A DNA stretch of 64,000 bases from Bagarius yarrelli (GCA_005784505.1 VCAZ01000111.1:726537-790536), one strand, 5' to 3'; counted from the first letter of the stretch, positions 1 through 11,560 are shown. The notes: generated from the letters alone by a model not told the origin. Program-made: numbers and translations.

Positions 1-114
1 TATTATTTAATGTCATTATTTAATTACTTTTAGCCCTTTAAGCTCCAATTTTAGTGGAGTTTTGTGGCAACGCTAATTTGATTGCTTTTTATTATCAAGT
101 CAAATTAAGTCCCC

Positions 115-520
115 TTTATTAATATGCCACTTTTCTACAATAGAGGTTGTATCAAAGCAGCTTTACAGAATCACATTAAATAAAACAATACAATGAACAC
201 TTACTGAAAACAATATGATCAGTTTAAGTTTTTTCTGAGTCCCTAAGTTAGTAAGCCAGGGGCGACAGCGGCAAGGAACCAGAACTTCCAAACACTTGGA
301 AGAAACCAAACCAAAGTCTGGGGGTCAGTTTTTCTCTGACCAGCCAAACCCCAGCAGGTTATTCCATGCTGTAGCAAAGTTTCCATGGTCTTGTCCGGAT
401 GGCCATCTAGACTGGGAAAACTGCCTCTGGGGCTTATTAGTTCTGTACTGATCCATCAACTGGGCTGGATGAAGATTGGATCTGGTCATCTGAAGCTCAG
501 AATATGAAAGAAACAGAGTT
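115..520. repeat. Interspersed repeat E, diverged copy
   Basis: Contains the phrases CAAAGCAGCTTTACAGAAT and GGGGCGACAGCGGCAAGGAA, also found in the copy at 59160-59420. I know this sequence as a widespread teleost interspersed repeat, probably the 3' part of a non-LTR element, but cannot name the family. The right part (about 380-520) looks like a second repeat module with a GGCTGGATGAAGATTGGATC phrase. Boundaries are approximate. Confidence 0.55.
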
Positions 521-612
521 ATGTTAGTGTATGAAATGTATGCTTATTATCAAAACGTTCATTTCTTGTTAAACAAAGGAGGTTTAGTTGTCACTTATAC
601 AGCACATGAACA

Positions 613-728
613 TTTTTTCTTAGTAGGATCAACTATAATACAGCCCCTGGAGCAGGAAGGGTTAAGGGTATTGCTCGAGGCAGTCGTCCAAACAACAACT
701 CAGCTCCTTAAGCATTTGAGCTCCTACT
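613..728 (-). repeat. SINE-B fragment
   Basis: Minus-strand copy of the SINE-B family: CCCCTGGAGCAGGAAGGGTT followed by the reverse complement of the tRNA-like head. The left (tail) part is short and diverged and the head is deleted internally. The same middle block occurs at 5580, 9240 and 40840. Confidence 0.65.
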
Positions 729-1497
729 ATATAAGTAAGAAGTAAAGAAGTAAAGTGTTGGATAGATTTTCACACAGCTTTCCTAAAAGGGTTGATAAAT
801 AGCCCCTATCTTCAGGGAGTCCAACCACCCACCCACCGATCCACCGCTGCTCTTGTTAGTGCTGAGCACTTCGTTATTTTCCATATTATCAAGCCGTTCA
901 TACACATGAAACCTCCATTAGTCACAGTGACTAAACAAACACTGAACATTTCCAGGATGATTTTGTGTTTGTAAAGGTCCTCTGATGTGCTACGTTACAT
1001 CCCGAATACACACCTATCTTCAGTCGCAGTGACTAAAGGGTTTAATTAGACTTTTATTCATGAGGCACATAGTCGGGTTAGCTAAAGAAAAACAATTCAG
1101 ACTTAGTCAGTACAGACTTACAAACCTTGATAATTCATGTCTTCCCTATTGAAGCATATCTATTATACACTCTTTATTTGTTTCCAAAGACTGCAGGTTT
1201 TTATCAATTTCCTATTCTTTTAAGTGTGTAGCATGTTGATTTATAACCAGTGGGAGCATGCGGTGGGCCAAATAGTCTAACTAATTAAGTAGTTTTCGCA
1301 GCTTTTTATCCCACCAGACAACAAAATTAATTCTAGCACGTTTTGTGTTCTTTTGTAAGACAAAAATTTGGAAGAGAGGTAGAATAGTGCAGGGGATTTT
1401 TAGTCCTGAATAGAATTTTCAGGGCTTTCTAAGAACACATTAATTAATCAATTACTTTTTCAGTCTTGCTTTGTGTAGCAGGCTTCTCGTGGTAAAG
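729..1497. other. Unassigned AT-rich DNA
   Basis: No gene, RNA or repeat family recognised. A TTAGTCACAGTGACTAA palindrome lies at about 918-934 and a similar CAGTCGCAGTGACTAAA at 1021-1037. Open frames here are short and low-complexity. Confidence 0.5.
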
Positions 1498-1630
1498 CCC
1501 CCACCAAGCCACCACATCTGGGCCCCTAAGCAAGGCCTTTAACCCCAGTTTCTTAGTGGTATAAAGAGAGATAAATGTAAGTCGCTCTGAATACAGAGCA
1601 TCTGCCAAAAGCTTTAAATGTAAATGTAAA
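1498..1630 (+). repeat. SINE-A, 5'-truncated
   Basis: Starts within the CCACCAAGCCACCAC segment and runs through GCCCCTAAGCAAGGCC to the tail GTAAGTCGCTCTG and an AAATGTAAATGTAAA end. The tRNA-like head with its promoter boxes is missing. It stands tail-to-tail with the inverted copy at 1700-1875. Confidence 0.85.
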
Positions 1631-1699
1631 GAACATATGCTGTAGGTATGATTGTCAAAACTAAATTTATGTAACAATATGGCTTCCACAATGATTATA

Positions 1700-1875
1700 C
1701 ATTTACATTTGGCGGATGCCCTTATCCAGAGCGACTTACACTATTCCCTGTTATACAACTGAGCAATTGGGGGTTATAGACCTTGTTTAAGGGCTCAGCA
1801 GTGGTGGCTAAATGGTGCTAGGAATCGGGTCTTCAAGTTGGTAGTCCATCACCGTAACCACTGCGCTACCACTTT
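1700..1875 (-). repeat. SINE-A, near full length
   Basis: Reverse orientation: begins with the tail (ATTTGGCGGATGCCCTTATC), continues through the central block, and ends with the head as CCACTGCGCTACCACTTTA. About 176 bp. The 70 bp spacer to the opposite copy makes a potential stem of roughly 130 bp. Confidence 0.88.
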
Positions 1876-3202
1876 ACCCATTTTATGATATAGTGCTTGA
1901 AGAACATCGTGTTTAACTAACACACATCTGTTTTATATGTATATTTAGCTGTATTTTAGACCAATAAGGCTATCCCACGATTCCCACCCTCACCCAACTA
2001 CCCTAATCTTTTAAATTCTCATGCTTTACTAGTATTTTTTTCAAGAAAAGACTGTCCTCATCCAAGTTTACTCCATTCCATTCATTTTCTGGAAAGGAAA
2101 AACTGGCCATATGTTGTTTTCATATCTCGTACATCAAAGAAGTTGACGTCTATAGCTTTATTGGAATGAAGCAAGGGATTGTGAGCATTTGGGATTAGTT
2201 ATAGATGATTAGTCCAAGTCATGATGTTCTTTGGAAATAATTGACACTTATATACACAAAGCTGTAGATCTCTGGGATGCTTTAGTAGAATATCGTGTCT
2301 TCTGAGATGGGAGGAAATTATTTTGCTGTCGGGGCACACTGCCTGTGCCAGTAGGTGTTACTCAGCTGCGTGGCCTTTCATCATTCGCAAATAAAAAACT
2401 GTGAAGATGTCTGGCACCATACAGAACCTGCCAGTCTGTGTCAAAGGGGTTTCTCTCAGCCACTTCGCCAACTTTTAGAGATGAGTTTCGATAGTGTGTC
2501 ATGCATATGGGGGAATAGCAAACTTGATAATAATTAGTAGCTCAGTAAAAGTGAGAAACGTGTATTCTGGCAAGATCTTGACGTCCCACGAGTCTTGGAT
2601 CTGGATACCATTCTCATCCAGTTGGACAACTCAGGGAATGGTCTCATGCTGTTTTATGGCCAGCAGTGCTGTGTTATGAACAGCAGAACTAGGCATGGTC
2701 CTTGTATTTCACGGAGCAGATTAAAGGATTTAGCATAACGGTCCTATAATCAAGTGAAGCTGCTTTATAGGTGGTGTCAGGGGGTCACTGCAGCCGCCAC
2801 GAATCGTAGGATAGGATAGGTTTGGATGCAAGTGCAAGTTAATAAATGGACAGTGAACTTGGAAAACAAAAGCCATAACGTGACCTGAAGAAACATGGAC
2901 ATGAACGACAACCAGACTTAATCACATTAACATCAACGCTGACATGCAACACAAGGGTATAAATACACAACCAAATAGGGAGAAACAAGGAACACCTGAA
3001 CACAATGAGGGAACAATCAACCAATGACAACGTGGAAAGACTCACATGACAAGACACAGACATGGAGCGCATTGTCTACAACACAGAAGAAAAAGGTCTC
3101 ACTGTTGCCCTCTGATGGTCTGGCAGGACAACAAATATTCATGATTAGACTAAGAATACCTAAAGGAAGTCTTTATAATACATCTCTCATGTTATAACTG
3201 AT
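1876..3202. other. Unassigned DNA, possible old retroelement piece
   Basis: Mostly unique AT-rich sequence. The A-rich block 2760-3130 (many GACAAC, ACATGAAC, CAACCAG words, ending GTTGCCCTCTGATGGTCTGG) resembles a minus-strand LTR-element segment, but I cannot identify ends or a family. No convincing coding sequence. Confidence 0.3.
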
Positions 3203-3345
3203 ACCTGAAAGACCGGGGTTCGTTTCCCAGCACCATCAAGCCACCACGGCTGGGCCCCTGAGCAAGGCCCTTAACCCCCATTTCCTCAGTTGTATAAAAA
3301 AAAGAGAAGTACTTATATTTTAATGAAACTGCAAAAAGTAAATGC
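3203..3345 (+). repeat. SINE-A, 5'-truncated
   Basis: Begins inside the head at GAAAGACCGGGGTTCG (box B-like GGTTCGTTTCC), then CACCATCAAGCCACCACG, GGGCCCCTGAGCAAGGCCC and CTCAGTTGTATAAA. The tail is diverged and the usual GTCGCTCTGG phrase is no longer legible. Confidence 0.8.
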
Positions 3346-3957
3346 ATAATGTTAAATTAATTTAAATTTAAAATCAACGTTTGGGCTTTTTTTTTTAATT
3401 ATACCATTCTTTTTGCTATAAAATAACACTCCATGGTGCGTTACACCTTACATATTATAGTTGCACTACAGTACAATGTTTAATCACAAGGTAATCTTGA
3501 TTCAGTAGTATGGTCAGTAGCATGACATAGTCTGCTTATAACCAGTTGTTGAAAGGACGACTAGCTGGCATTTGCTGTGAACTGGCCAAACATTGATTTC
3601 AGCTCAGAGCTACGCTTCGTTAGAGCATGAGGATGGATCTTGAGGTGCTTTGATATTCACCTAATCAAAGTTTTTTGAGACCTGCTGACAGAAACAGAAT
3701 GTGAGTACTGAAAGGACATCAAACACATAGAAAAAGGCTTCATTCGAATCGTTAGGTCAGTGAAGGTAGCTGGCATTCTTCAGCAGGGTGATGGAGGATA
3801 GCCAAAGAGATGAAGGGACATCACTATGAACTGAAGCAGCTGCAAAATATAGGGTAAGAGCAGGCGAGACAAAAAACATGATGAGAACATGTCATGTTTG
3901 GCATCAGTCTTGTTGACATCATCTGGATGAGCTATTTGTAGCAGTAGAGTGAGGTGC

Positions 3958-3960
<3 letters not shown>
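3346..3960. other. Unassigned AT-rich DNA
   Basis: Nothing recognised; no open frame of note. Confidence 0.5.

Positions 3961-4017
<57 letters not shown>
3961..4017. repeat. (TA)n microsatellite
   Basis: About 28 uninterrupted TA units. Such tracts are length-polymorphic and prone to cruciform formation and assembly error. Confidence 0.97.
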
Positions 4018-4021
<4 letters not shown>

Positions 4022-4134
4022 CAAGATGAAAGTTAATTGCCAATGTGTTCTCCATTTTCTATAGACAGCTATGTTTTATAAGGAGACACTAAGAGGAAAC
4101 TTTAGAAAATTAGAAACAATTAAAAGTGTAGTCA

Positions 4135-4235
4135 TGCCACCTCTTCAATCTGAGCATCAATGCCCTTAACCCCTAATTGCTCAGTTGTATAAAGGATAAA
4201 TGTCTCTAAATGCTAGATAATTGAATGTAATATAT
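4135..4235 (+). repeat. SINE-A, decayed fragment
   Basis: Recognisable through GCCCTTAACCCCTAATTGCT and CAGTTGTATAAAGGATAAATG; head and tail are heavily mutated. Confidence 0.6.
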
Positions 4236-4407
4236 AGAGATATAGACATTCTCTTTTCATGTATCTTAATACGAAAAAAAATCTTAGTAAATATACTTTC
4301 TGCAAGTGCACAAATAAATTAAAATCTATCCAAGATTAAAAAAACTAAATACAGATATTTTCAAGCCATTATAGTAAAGTATATACAGTATTATCTATTA
4401 TCATATA

Positions 4408-4815
4408 CAGCAGTGTCTTGACTTACGAGTTTAATTGGTTCCTTGCAGCTCTTAACTCAAATTACTCATATATCGAATCAGTTTTCCCCATTGAAATGAA
4501 TTAAAATGCCAATAATTTGTTCCAGGTCCCCCAAAAAACATCGCATTTTTATTGCATGTTTTTAAATAAGAAAAATAAATGTATAAAAAAAAACATTACA
4601 ATAGGATGTACTGGAATAAACTGGTTTTATTAAGCATAATGTACAGCATTTACCTTGGAGATCAGACGACTCCACTTGCTAATGCGCATGTCTGACTAGC
4701 TATCGAGTGAGACACCGTATGCTGGGTGGATGTTACGGCATTCACTGTGGCGTTCGCTGCTATTTGGGTGTCTGAAGCTGGCTCATAAACTGAATTTTAA
4801 CGTAAAAAACTGAAA
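4408..4815. mobile_element. Tigger/pogo-like MITE, right end lost
   Basis: Left end CAGCAGTGTCTTGACTTACG is preceded by TA. The body (ATAGGATGTACTGGAATAAA, TATTAAGCATAATGTACAGC, GCATGTCTGACTAGCTATCG) matches the copy at 53396-53835 nearly base for base. The right terminal repeat of that copy (GTATCTCGAAAAACCGAG) is missing here, so this copy is truncated or badly decayed after about 4800. No transposase. TA duplication and ends of the CAGTGGTACCTCG type suggest a Tc1/mariner-superfamily, Tigger-like origin (inference). Confidence 0.7.
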
Positions 4816-5477
4816 CGTATAAAACTCTTAGATAATATACATAACAGGACATTTTTACAAATATTCTTAATATTCCATGTTGCAGTATAATCCAAAAACC
4901 TGAGTCCCATACAACAACATTTTTTACAGTACAAAACACTAAAAACAGAGAACCAGTAAAGGAAATCCCTGTGCACATAAGAGGGGGAGGGGGAGGGCAA
5001 TTAAAACTCCACATAACTGTTGAGCTCTTAAGTTGAGAATTAAAGTGAAGACACCACACTGCAATCTAACATCATTATAAGTGCCTGAAATCATATTTCT
5101 TTATGTCAAACAAAGTAAGAAGTTGTTATAGCCCACTGAAGTGCTAATGTGTTGCTCCGCCACATACGACAGGACCATTACTAAATGCTACAGGCACCCT
5201 TGGGGTGGACACAGTGGGTAAAAAAAGCCCATAATCCTTACAGCACTCTAATATCATCCTGGTAATCAAACCACAGGGGTGTCATATGAGTGAAGTCGTA
5301 TAAGTCATTTCTCCTCACATGCAGTGTTACAGCCAGAGGACAAAAGTCATTTGGTTGCTCTTACTAGTCAACAGGGACCGCATGCGGTGTTGTGTTGTCC
5401 ACCATCATTTTCCACATAAAAATAAAACCGTCTTCAGAATAGGACAATATCTTTAGAACTATTGTTTGTAAATGCCT
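4816..5477. other. Unassigned DNA
   Basis: No family recognised. A G-rich spot GGGGGAGGGGGAGGG lies at about 4983. Confidence 0.5.
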
Positions 5478-5783
5478 TTATTGTGTCACATATACTTTTT
5501 ACAGCAGAGTGAAATTTGTTTCCTCGCATATCCTATCTTAGTAAGTTGGGGTCAAAGCACAGGGTCAGCTAAGATACAGCGTCCCTGGAGCAGGAAGGGT
5601 TTAGGTCTTGCTTAAGGACCCAACAGTGGCTGGCTGGCGGTGGTGGGGTTTGAACCCAGGTCTTCTTGGTCTTCAGATCAACAACTTAGCCTGGCGGTGG
5701 TGGGGCTTAAACCCAGGTCTTCCAGGTCTTCCTGGTCTTCAGAGCAACAACTCAGCAACCGTTTGAGCCACCACTGCCCCAAC
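5478..5783 (-). repeat. SINE-B with internal duplication
   Basis: Most complete SINE-B copy, on the minus strand: tail (CACATATACTTTTTACAG, GTTGGGGTCAAAGC) first, then CCCTGGAGCAGGAAGGGTTT, then the tRNA-like head ending GAGCCACCACTGCCCC. The head segment with the box B-like sequence (GGGTTTGAACCCAGG reversed) is present twice, at about 5633-5688 and 5690-5755, a roughly 60 bp tandem duplication inside the element. Confidence 0.82.
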
Positions 5784-5860
5784 AGCTGTTTTATCTAATG
5801 TTGACAGAATGACAGAATAAAACAATGCATAGAAATTCTGGATGAATCTCTAATTATTAG

Positions 5861-6047
5861 GGAAGTGGTAGTGCAGTGGTTAAGGTGTCGGACTGCTAAT
5901 TGAAAGATCAGAGTTCTATTTCCAGTACCACTAAGTTACCACTGCTGGGCCCCTAAGCAAGGCCCTTAACCACCAATTGCTCAGTTGTTTTAAAGAAATA
6001 AATGTAAGTCGCTCTGGATAAAGGCGTCTGCTAAATGCTGCAAATGA
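5861..6047 (+). repeat. SINE-A, full length
   Basis: Starts GGAAGTGGTAGTGCAGTGGT (box A-like), has TCAGAGTTCTATTTCC where box B should be, then GGGCCCCTAAGCAAGGCCC and the tail AAGTCGCTCTGGATAAAGGC followed by TCTGCTAAATGCTG. About 187 bp. Box B has lost the expected GGTTCGA core, so this copy is unlikely to be Pol III active. Confidence 0.92.
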
Positions 6048-6697
6048 TAAAAACCTATTATATCATGGTTGTTTCGCTAAATTCTTTAATCCAAAATGTT
6101 AAATAAAAGATTAAATCCTACTTTTTAACCTATCATTGCGTTTATGTTTAAGAATAATATATTTTATTATTTAGGTACAGGGTTGGGAAATATTGCATAA
6201 TTCTTATGTCTGTCACTGGTCAAATTTCTTTATTTTCTTCAAACACATTTATTTTGTGGTCAAAACACTGAAAAAAAATTACGATTTGTTGTTTATTTCT
6301 CAAAAAATTCTCAAATCTTATGTTTGAGTTAAAATCTGTCCCAATAGATACAATCTTTTTTTATTTCATTTGTCTAAGCCAAAGTGTCAAGGCCTTAACT
6401 TTTACAGCGGCAAGAGTAATCCAGGAAAATGTAATCTGGCAACCATATGTTCAGTATCTTCTCAGTGGACCCACATTTCCACATCATGGAAAACATTCAC
6501 ACAGGCTTCCTCAGTTGATTATGGCCAGATGGTACTCTACAGATGCACTGGGTGTATTTTTTTCCTAATGAAAAACAGGTAACAGAAATGAATGGAAATG
6601 TGATCAAGTGAGCTACCACAAGGACAGGATATATAAATTTTCCAAAACCTTAAACACTGCATTACAGCGTTGTTTTCTTGTTTTAGCATGAATTGGA
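6048..6697. other. Unassigned AT-rich DNA
   Basis: Nothing recognised; overlapping short open frames show no protein features. Confidence 0.5.
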
Positions 6698-7025
6698 CAC
6701 GATTAGTGGTTAGCACGGTAGCCTCACAGCAAGAAGGCCTGGGTTTGTTTCCTGAGCAGGGGCATTTCTGTGTGGAGTTTGCATATTCTCCCAGTGCTTG
6801 CGTAGGTTTACTCTGGGTTCTCCAGTTTCCTCCCATGAATGTTAGGTTGATTGGTGATTCTAAATTGCCTATAGGTGTAGTGTAAGTGTGTGTGTGGCCC
6901 TGTGATGGACTGGAGACCTGTCCAGGGTGTTACCCTCCTGTCTTTCACCCTTTCATAGACGGCTGGGATAGACTCCAGCAGATCCCTGTGACCCCGAATT
7001 AGGGAATAAGTGGGTATAAAAAATA
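6698..7025 (+). repeat. SINE-C, near full length
   Basis: Head AGTGGTTAGCACGGTAGCC and TCACAGCAAGAAGG, then TGTGTGGAGTTTGCATATTC, TTGGTGATTCTAAATTGCC, CCCTGTGATGGACTGGAGAC and GATAGACTCCAGCAGATCCC. About 328 bp. The head is tRNA-like. Open frames across it on both strands are repeat-derived. Confidence 0.9.
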
Positions 7026-8414
7026 AACAAATGACTTGCGGTGCATAAAGCCTGACTCTGACCTCAACGCCACCAAACACTTTTGAAACACCAAAATGGA
7101 ACCCCAGACCAACAATACCCCATGCTCCACAATCTAGAAAAGTAACACCCTCTTCAGAAATATGGAGAACAGAGATTAAACCAGAACGGATGTTTAAAAA
7201 ATATGGGTATGATAGTCAGACGTCCCAGTATTTGTCCCTATGGGGTATATCATACTTTCGCTTGTCATTTATAATACTGATTTATACACTCAGTGCACGA
7301 AATCTCCAGCATATGTAAATGTCACCCCCTCTTCAACAGGCAATGGCTGTGTACACAAATAAACTCTGCTCTTTTGATCTGCCATGTTTTACATGCAGAC
7401 GTGACCCATGCTGAGGCATGACATTTTACCACCCATGCTCATACAACATGATGGTTCTAAGTAGCTTTGTCTTTAGCATCACCTTACACACAACAAACAC
7501 ACTCAGACCTTTCGCCAGACCTGTAATCAAGCCTACATTCCAGCAAGCTTTTAAATCTTAGGAATTTAAAGCTTGTTCATGACCATAAAGAGTTGTAACA
7601 AGATTGTATTTTTCTCCTCTTTTCAGCATAACCTAAGGTTATTATTTACCCAGAATTTATTTCAGGGTCATTATTCATTGCTATAGGCACTACCTTCAGC
7701 TGTTTTTAAAAAAAAAAAAGAATAAGAATGAGGATATTTTTAATTTATTTGGCTCATAACGAAAGCAAGGGGTGTATATACACTACATTCCAATGCAAAA
7801 TGGCCTACAAGCCGGTTCTTGCACATGACTGTTATATCCTCCAAAGCTGACTGTCACAGAAAGATCAGAGTGTTTATTCATCTTATACATTCATTCATTT
7901 AACCAGCCATTATTTTGTGTGACTAAAAAAACATCATGTTACGTGTCATATGAACTGTGGCGCCCATATGGCCCCTTTAACCCCTTTTTCGTTGCATATG
8001 TTATAAATTCTAAGATTGCTCCACTAAGAGCCTAAGAGCGGACATGATAATGCATGGGGCTGTAGGGAGCTGTAATGTTTGCCTAAATTTACAGTTGTGT
8101 GTAAATGTATGGATACAATCAGATGCATGAGCGCATATGCGAGTAATCTACGAGGCTCGAACCGACGGAAATACTTAGCCAGGAATTCTTCGATGAAATC
8201 TTTTAAGATGATAATCCAAATTCGCTCTGGGAGTCACTGAAAAACTAGTGGTTTTTTTTACATAATTATTTAAATATCAAATGTTTGGTGCAGATAAAGA
8301 GTGATAAGAAAAGTAATGAATTAATAAATTAAATTATATAATATATAATCAATATATAATAATAATATTTATTAGAGACATTAGTATGCAAGTTCCCTTA
8401 ACGACATCCTAATC
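7026..8414. other. Unassigned DNA
   Basis: No repeat family or gene identified. The segment is AT-rich with short runs such as an A11 near 7708. No enhancer-like block stands out. Confidence 0.5.
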
Positions 8415-8582
8415 CATGGCGGGAATTAGTTGGAATGCTAATTGGAAGATCGAGGTTTGATTCCCAGCAACACCAAGATACCACCATTGGGCCCCTGAGC
8501 AAGGCCTTTAACCCCTAATGGCTCAGATGTTTAAAAGAGGTAAATGTAAGTCGCTCTAGTAAAGGGCGTCTGTTAAATGTCG
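8415..8582 (+). repeat. SINE-A
   Basis: Head partly decayed; box B-like GAGGTTTGATTCCC, then GGGCCCCTGAGCAAGGCC, GTAAGTCGCTCTAG and GGGCGTCTGTTAAATG. Confidence 0.87.
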
Positions 8583-8648
8583 GAAAAGTTTCACAGATCC
8601 TTTTTCCCAAAATCTATCAGAACCTTGACTGATGAAATACTGTAAATG

Positions 8649-8955
8649 GAAAGATTTATGCTCAGGTTAAATGCATGATAGTACAGTAGGTAGCATTGCT
8701 GTCTCATAGCTTCAGGGCCTCCGTTTTTTTCCCAGAGCTCGGTAACCCTATCTTTTAAAGTATTGTAGGTTGTACCTGCAGGAAACCTCGCAAACTTCCT
8801 GTGGGTTCTTGAAAAAACATTAAAATGATTGGCTACCCAGCATTTTCCAAGGTGTAAATGAACTCTTTGAAATGGATGCCATCAATTGAAGTGTATTTCT
8901 AGCCCCTGATCAGTTTTCTTCCTGGTTAGAATGAAACGCTTATTAAAAGTGAATG
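8649..8955 (+). repeat. Repeat D, copy 1
   Basis: Contains GTAGCATTGCTGTCTCATAG, a TGTGGGTTCTTG-type middle, GATGCCATCAATTGAAGTG and a GTGAATGAGCGG end. The organisation is like SINE-C (tRNA-like head, GGAT/TGAATG tail) but the body differs. The same sequence, including the upstream AAGATTTATG phrase, restarts at 8959, so the two copies look like a tandem duplication rather than two insertions. Confidence 0.6.
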
Positions 8956-8958
8956 AGC

Positions 8959-9490
8959 GGAAGATTTATGTTCAAGGTAAAAGCATTGCTGTCTCACAGC
9001 TCTAGGGTTTTTGGTTTTGGATCTTGAGCTTGGGTTACTGTCTGTCTAGAGTTTTCTCCATGTAGGTTTTCTCACAGTTCTCCAGTTGCCTCCGAAGTTT
9101 CCAAATAAGGGAGGAGGACACCAAATGTATGTGTTGGGGCAGTACTGTTAAGTCAAACGGTTAAGCCATCGAGTTGTTGATTGAAAGAACAGGAAGTCCT
9201 GGATTTGAACCCAACCACCACCAGTCAGATCCTTGAGCAAGACCCTTAACCCTTCCTGCTCCAGGGGTGCTGTATCTTAGCTGACCCTGTGCCCTGACCC
9301 CAACTTTCTAAGATGGGATATGTGTTTAGTAATGTCCGTACATGTGGATGAGTCTGTAATTGTGAGATGCCCTGAAGTGAATTGGCATCTTATCTCAGTG
9401 GTACTGGGATAGGCTCAGGTTACACCCTGAACTTACTTTAATGATCGGAAACAACCTTAGGCCAGTTGGATGTTTGGATGAAATAGTAAA
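8959..9490 (+). repeat. Repeat D, copy 2, split by SINE-B
   Basis: Starts with AAGATTTATGTTCAAGG and GCATTGCTGTCTCACAG, is interrupted at about 9137-9330 by a SINE-B, and resumes with TGAATTGGCATCTTATC, CTGGGATAGGCTCAGG and a GGATGTTTGGATGAA tail. Confidence 0.6.
9137..9330 (+). repeat. SINE-B, near full length
   Basis: Starts GGGGCAGTACTGTTAAGTC, has box B-like GGATTTGAACCC, CCTTGAGCAAGACCC, CTTCCTGCTCCAGGGGTGC and CTGACCCCAACTTTCTAAG. Inserted in repeat D and therefore younger than it. Confidence 0.85.
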
Positions 9491-10943
9491 ATAAATTAAA
9501 CCCATCTTGAACTCTTCGACCAAAACACTCCTAGGCATATGCTTACATTAACTCATCAGACATGGAAAAGATGTGGAAAAGCCATCTCACACGTTCCCCA
9601 GACGTGAGACAGGAGGTTCTTTAGAAATGTACAGGGAAAGATTTTCACAGTAAATTAGCCAAGCCTCCAGAGAGATCCAGGTCAAGCTCCAGTTACAGAG
9701 ACTCCATGGTTAAGGGCACATGAGATGAGATGTAAAGGTCACCTGGAGGATCCAACCATGCTAAGATTTCTCTGTATGATCGGGTGTCCAGATGCTGGAA
9801 AGCTTCCGCCGACACCACACACATACACATTGACAGTAAAATCCGGTGGGACACAAAAAGATAAATTTTTGTCCTGCTAACCTGTACCAAAGGATGTATT
9901 CGGAAGCGCCTTTGAAAGCCATCAGATAGTGTATGCTATATTTAGGTAAACATGAAACATGTCTGGACCTACAATTTTAAACAACTTAACAAACCATCAA
10001 TAAAATCTTCAAACACCAATCAGTGAAAAGATCTTTAATGTGACAGGTTTGGGATGACCTCTAAGGACAGGCCCAAATTCTATTGAAATAGGAAAGGGCT
10101 TTTTGACATATTGATATCAGCAGTTCAGTGTATGTGTGCACTGTTCTAATTGGAATTTAATTATAATCAATTATCTATTGAGTTATTAATGCAGCTAATG
10201 CTCAGTGATTAGTAAGGCCAATTAGGCTTTTTTGAACATTTCTAGAGGAGGAGGAACAGGACAATTTAATTGGTACTGGACCAAAAAATATCACATACGA
10301 GTCTGTAATCGCCATGAAAATAGCCTCGATGCTGACATAGCGTTAAATAGTAAAAGAATAAATAATTATCTTATATTAAAATGGTGTAGGCCATTTTGGA
10401 TTGGGCTCGAATATATATATCTGAGATCATCTAAAATGCGACAACAGACTTGTTCTTGATGTAATGAAAAAAAAATTAGACTTAAATCATTACAAATTTA
10501 TTTTCATAACCACAAGATGGCACTCCAGCCCACTCTTTTTAAACAGTATATAAATGGTTGGTGTCAAAGGGCTTAGATTTATAGACTCTGAGAGACTGCC
10601 ATTTGCCCTATGGGCTCTTTTTGCAGACACAGATTATTCCTAGTCCTGTTATAAATTGCACTGTCAATGAGGTTTCTGCAGTAAAATCCGTCATTAAATT
10701 TTAGCCTAGGATTCGTCTGTGTCCAGAACAATGGAAGAGCGACATTACGCAAATTTATACTTGGTATAAAAAACGAGTGGTAAAAGTCTTTAATATGTTG
10801 CTTTAGGTTAGACTAGTAATAAAACACTCCGAAGCAGATTGGACATAAAGCTTTAAATCATATAGAGGGTGCGGCTTCTTTTAGGAGTATAAACTTTAAG
10901 TGGAAAATTAACCTACACACACTTGATCCTTGGGGCTTAGTGT
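9491..10943. other. Unassigned AT-rich DNA
   Basis: No gene or known repeat. Around 10135-10230 is homeodomain-site-rich (AATTTAATTATAATCAATTA), which is weak evidence for regulatory DNA. Confidence 0.45.
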
Positions 10944-11290
10944 GTCATTCATTCATTCATTCATTTAGTCATCTTCTATATAAGCTTATTCTATAATTCG
11001 GGGTCACAGGGATCTGCTGGAGTCTATCCCAGCCATCTATAAAAGGGCGAAAGGCAGGAGGGGTACACCCTGGACAGGACACCAGTCCATCACAGGGCCA
11101 TACACACACTCACATTCAGTTCCATGGGCAATTTAGAATCACTCATCAATCTAACATACATACTTTTGGACTGTGGAAGGAAACCGGAGAACCCGGAATA
11201 AACCCGCGCAAGCACCAGGAGAACATGCAAACTCCACACAGAAAGACCCCTGCCTGGGAATCGAACCTGAGCCTTCTAAGCCTCTTAGTG
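10944..11290 (-). repeat. SINE-C, full length
   Basis: Begins with a (CATT)n tail and reads in reverse through GGGATCTGCTGGAGTCTATC, CACCAGTCCATCACAGGGCC, GGCAATTTAGAATCACTC, GCAAACTCCACACAGAAAG and the box B region. About 347 bp. The CATT/AATG tail supports target-primed insertion. Confidence 0.92.
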
Positions 11291-11299
11291 GCAGAGGGT

Positions 11300-11560
11300 A
11301 GGATTAGTAGGCGGGCCGGACAGTGGCAATGATTGAGTACCAGTGATTGTATTTGTGCAGTCTCCTGCTCCTCTGTGATGAAGCAGAGATCCTATCTCAC
11401 ACCGACTGCCCAAAACCCGATTTATGGTGCCGCTTTCTCTGTGTTTGCTCAAGGATCAGCACTATATGAGCTCTGTGTCAATGCACCATGCTCTCTGTCT
11501 GCTTTCTCCACTGGATATCCCTGAGCTAAAACCCAAACAGGACTCGTCTGCTGCTTCTCA
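11300..11560. promoter_or_regulatory. Candidate conserved non-coding element
   Basis: Unique, repeat-free, GC-moderate stretch with mixed composition between two SINEs. Judged enhancer-like on texture alone; conservation cannot be tested here. The open frames on the + strand have no protein features. Confidence 0.22.

Noticed and set aside
5861..5935. tRNA gene suggested by the GGTAGTGCAGTGG head
   Set aside because: Head of SINE-A; box B is mutated and there is no acceptor-stem pairing.
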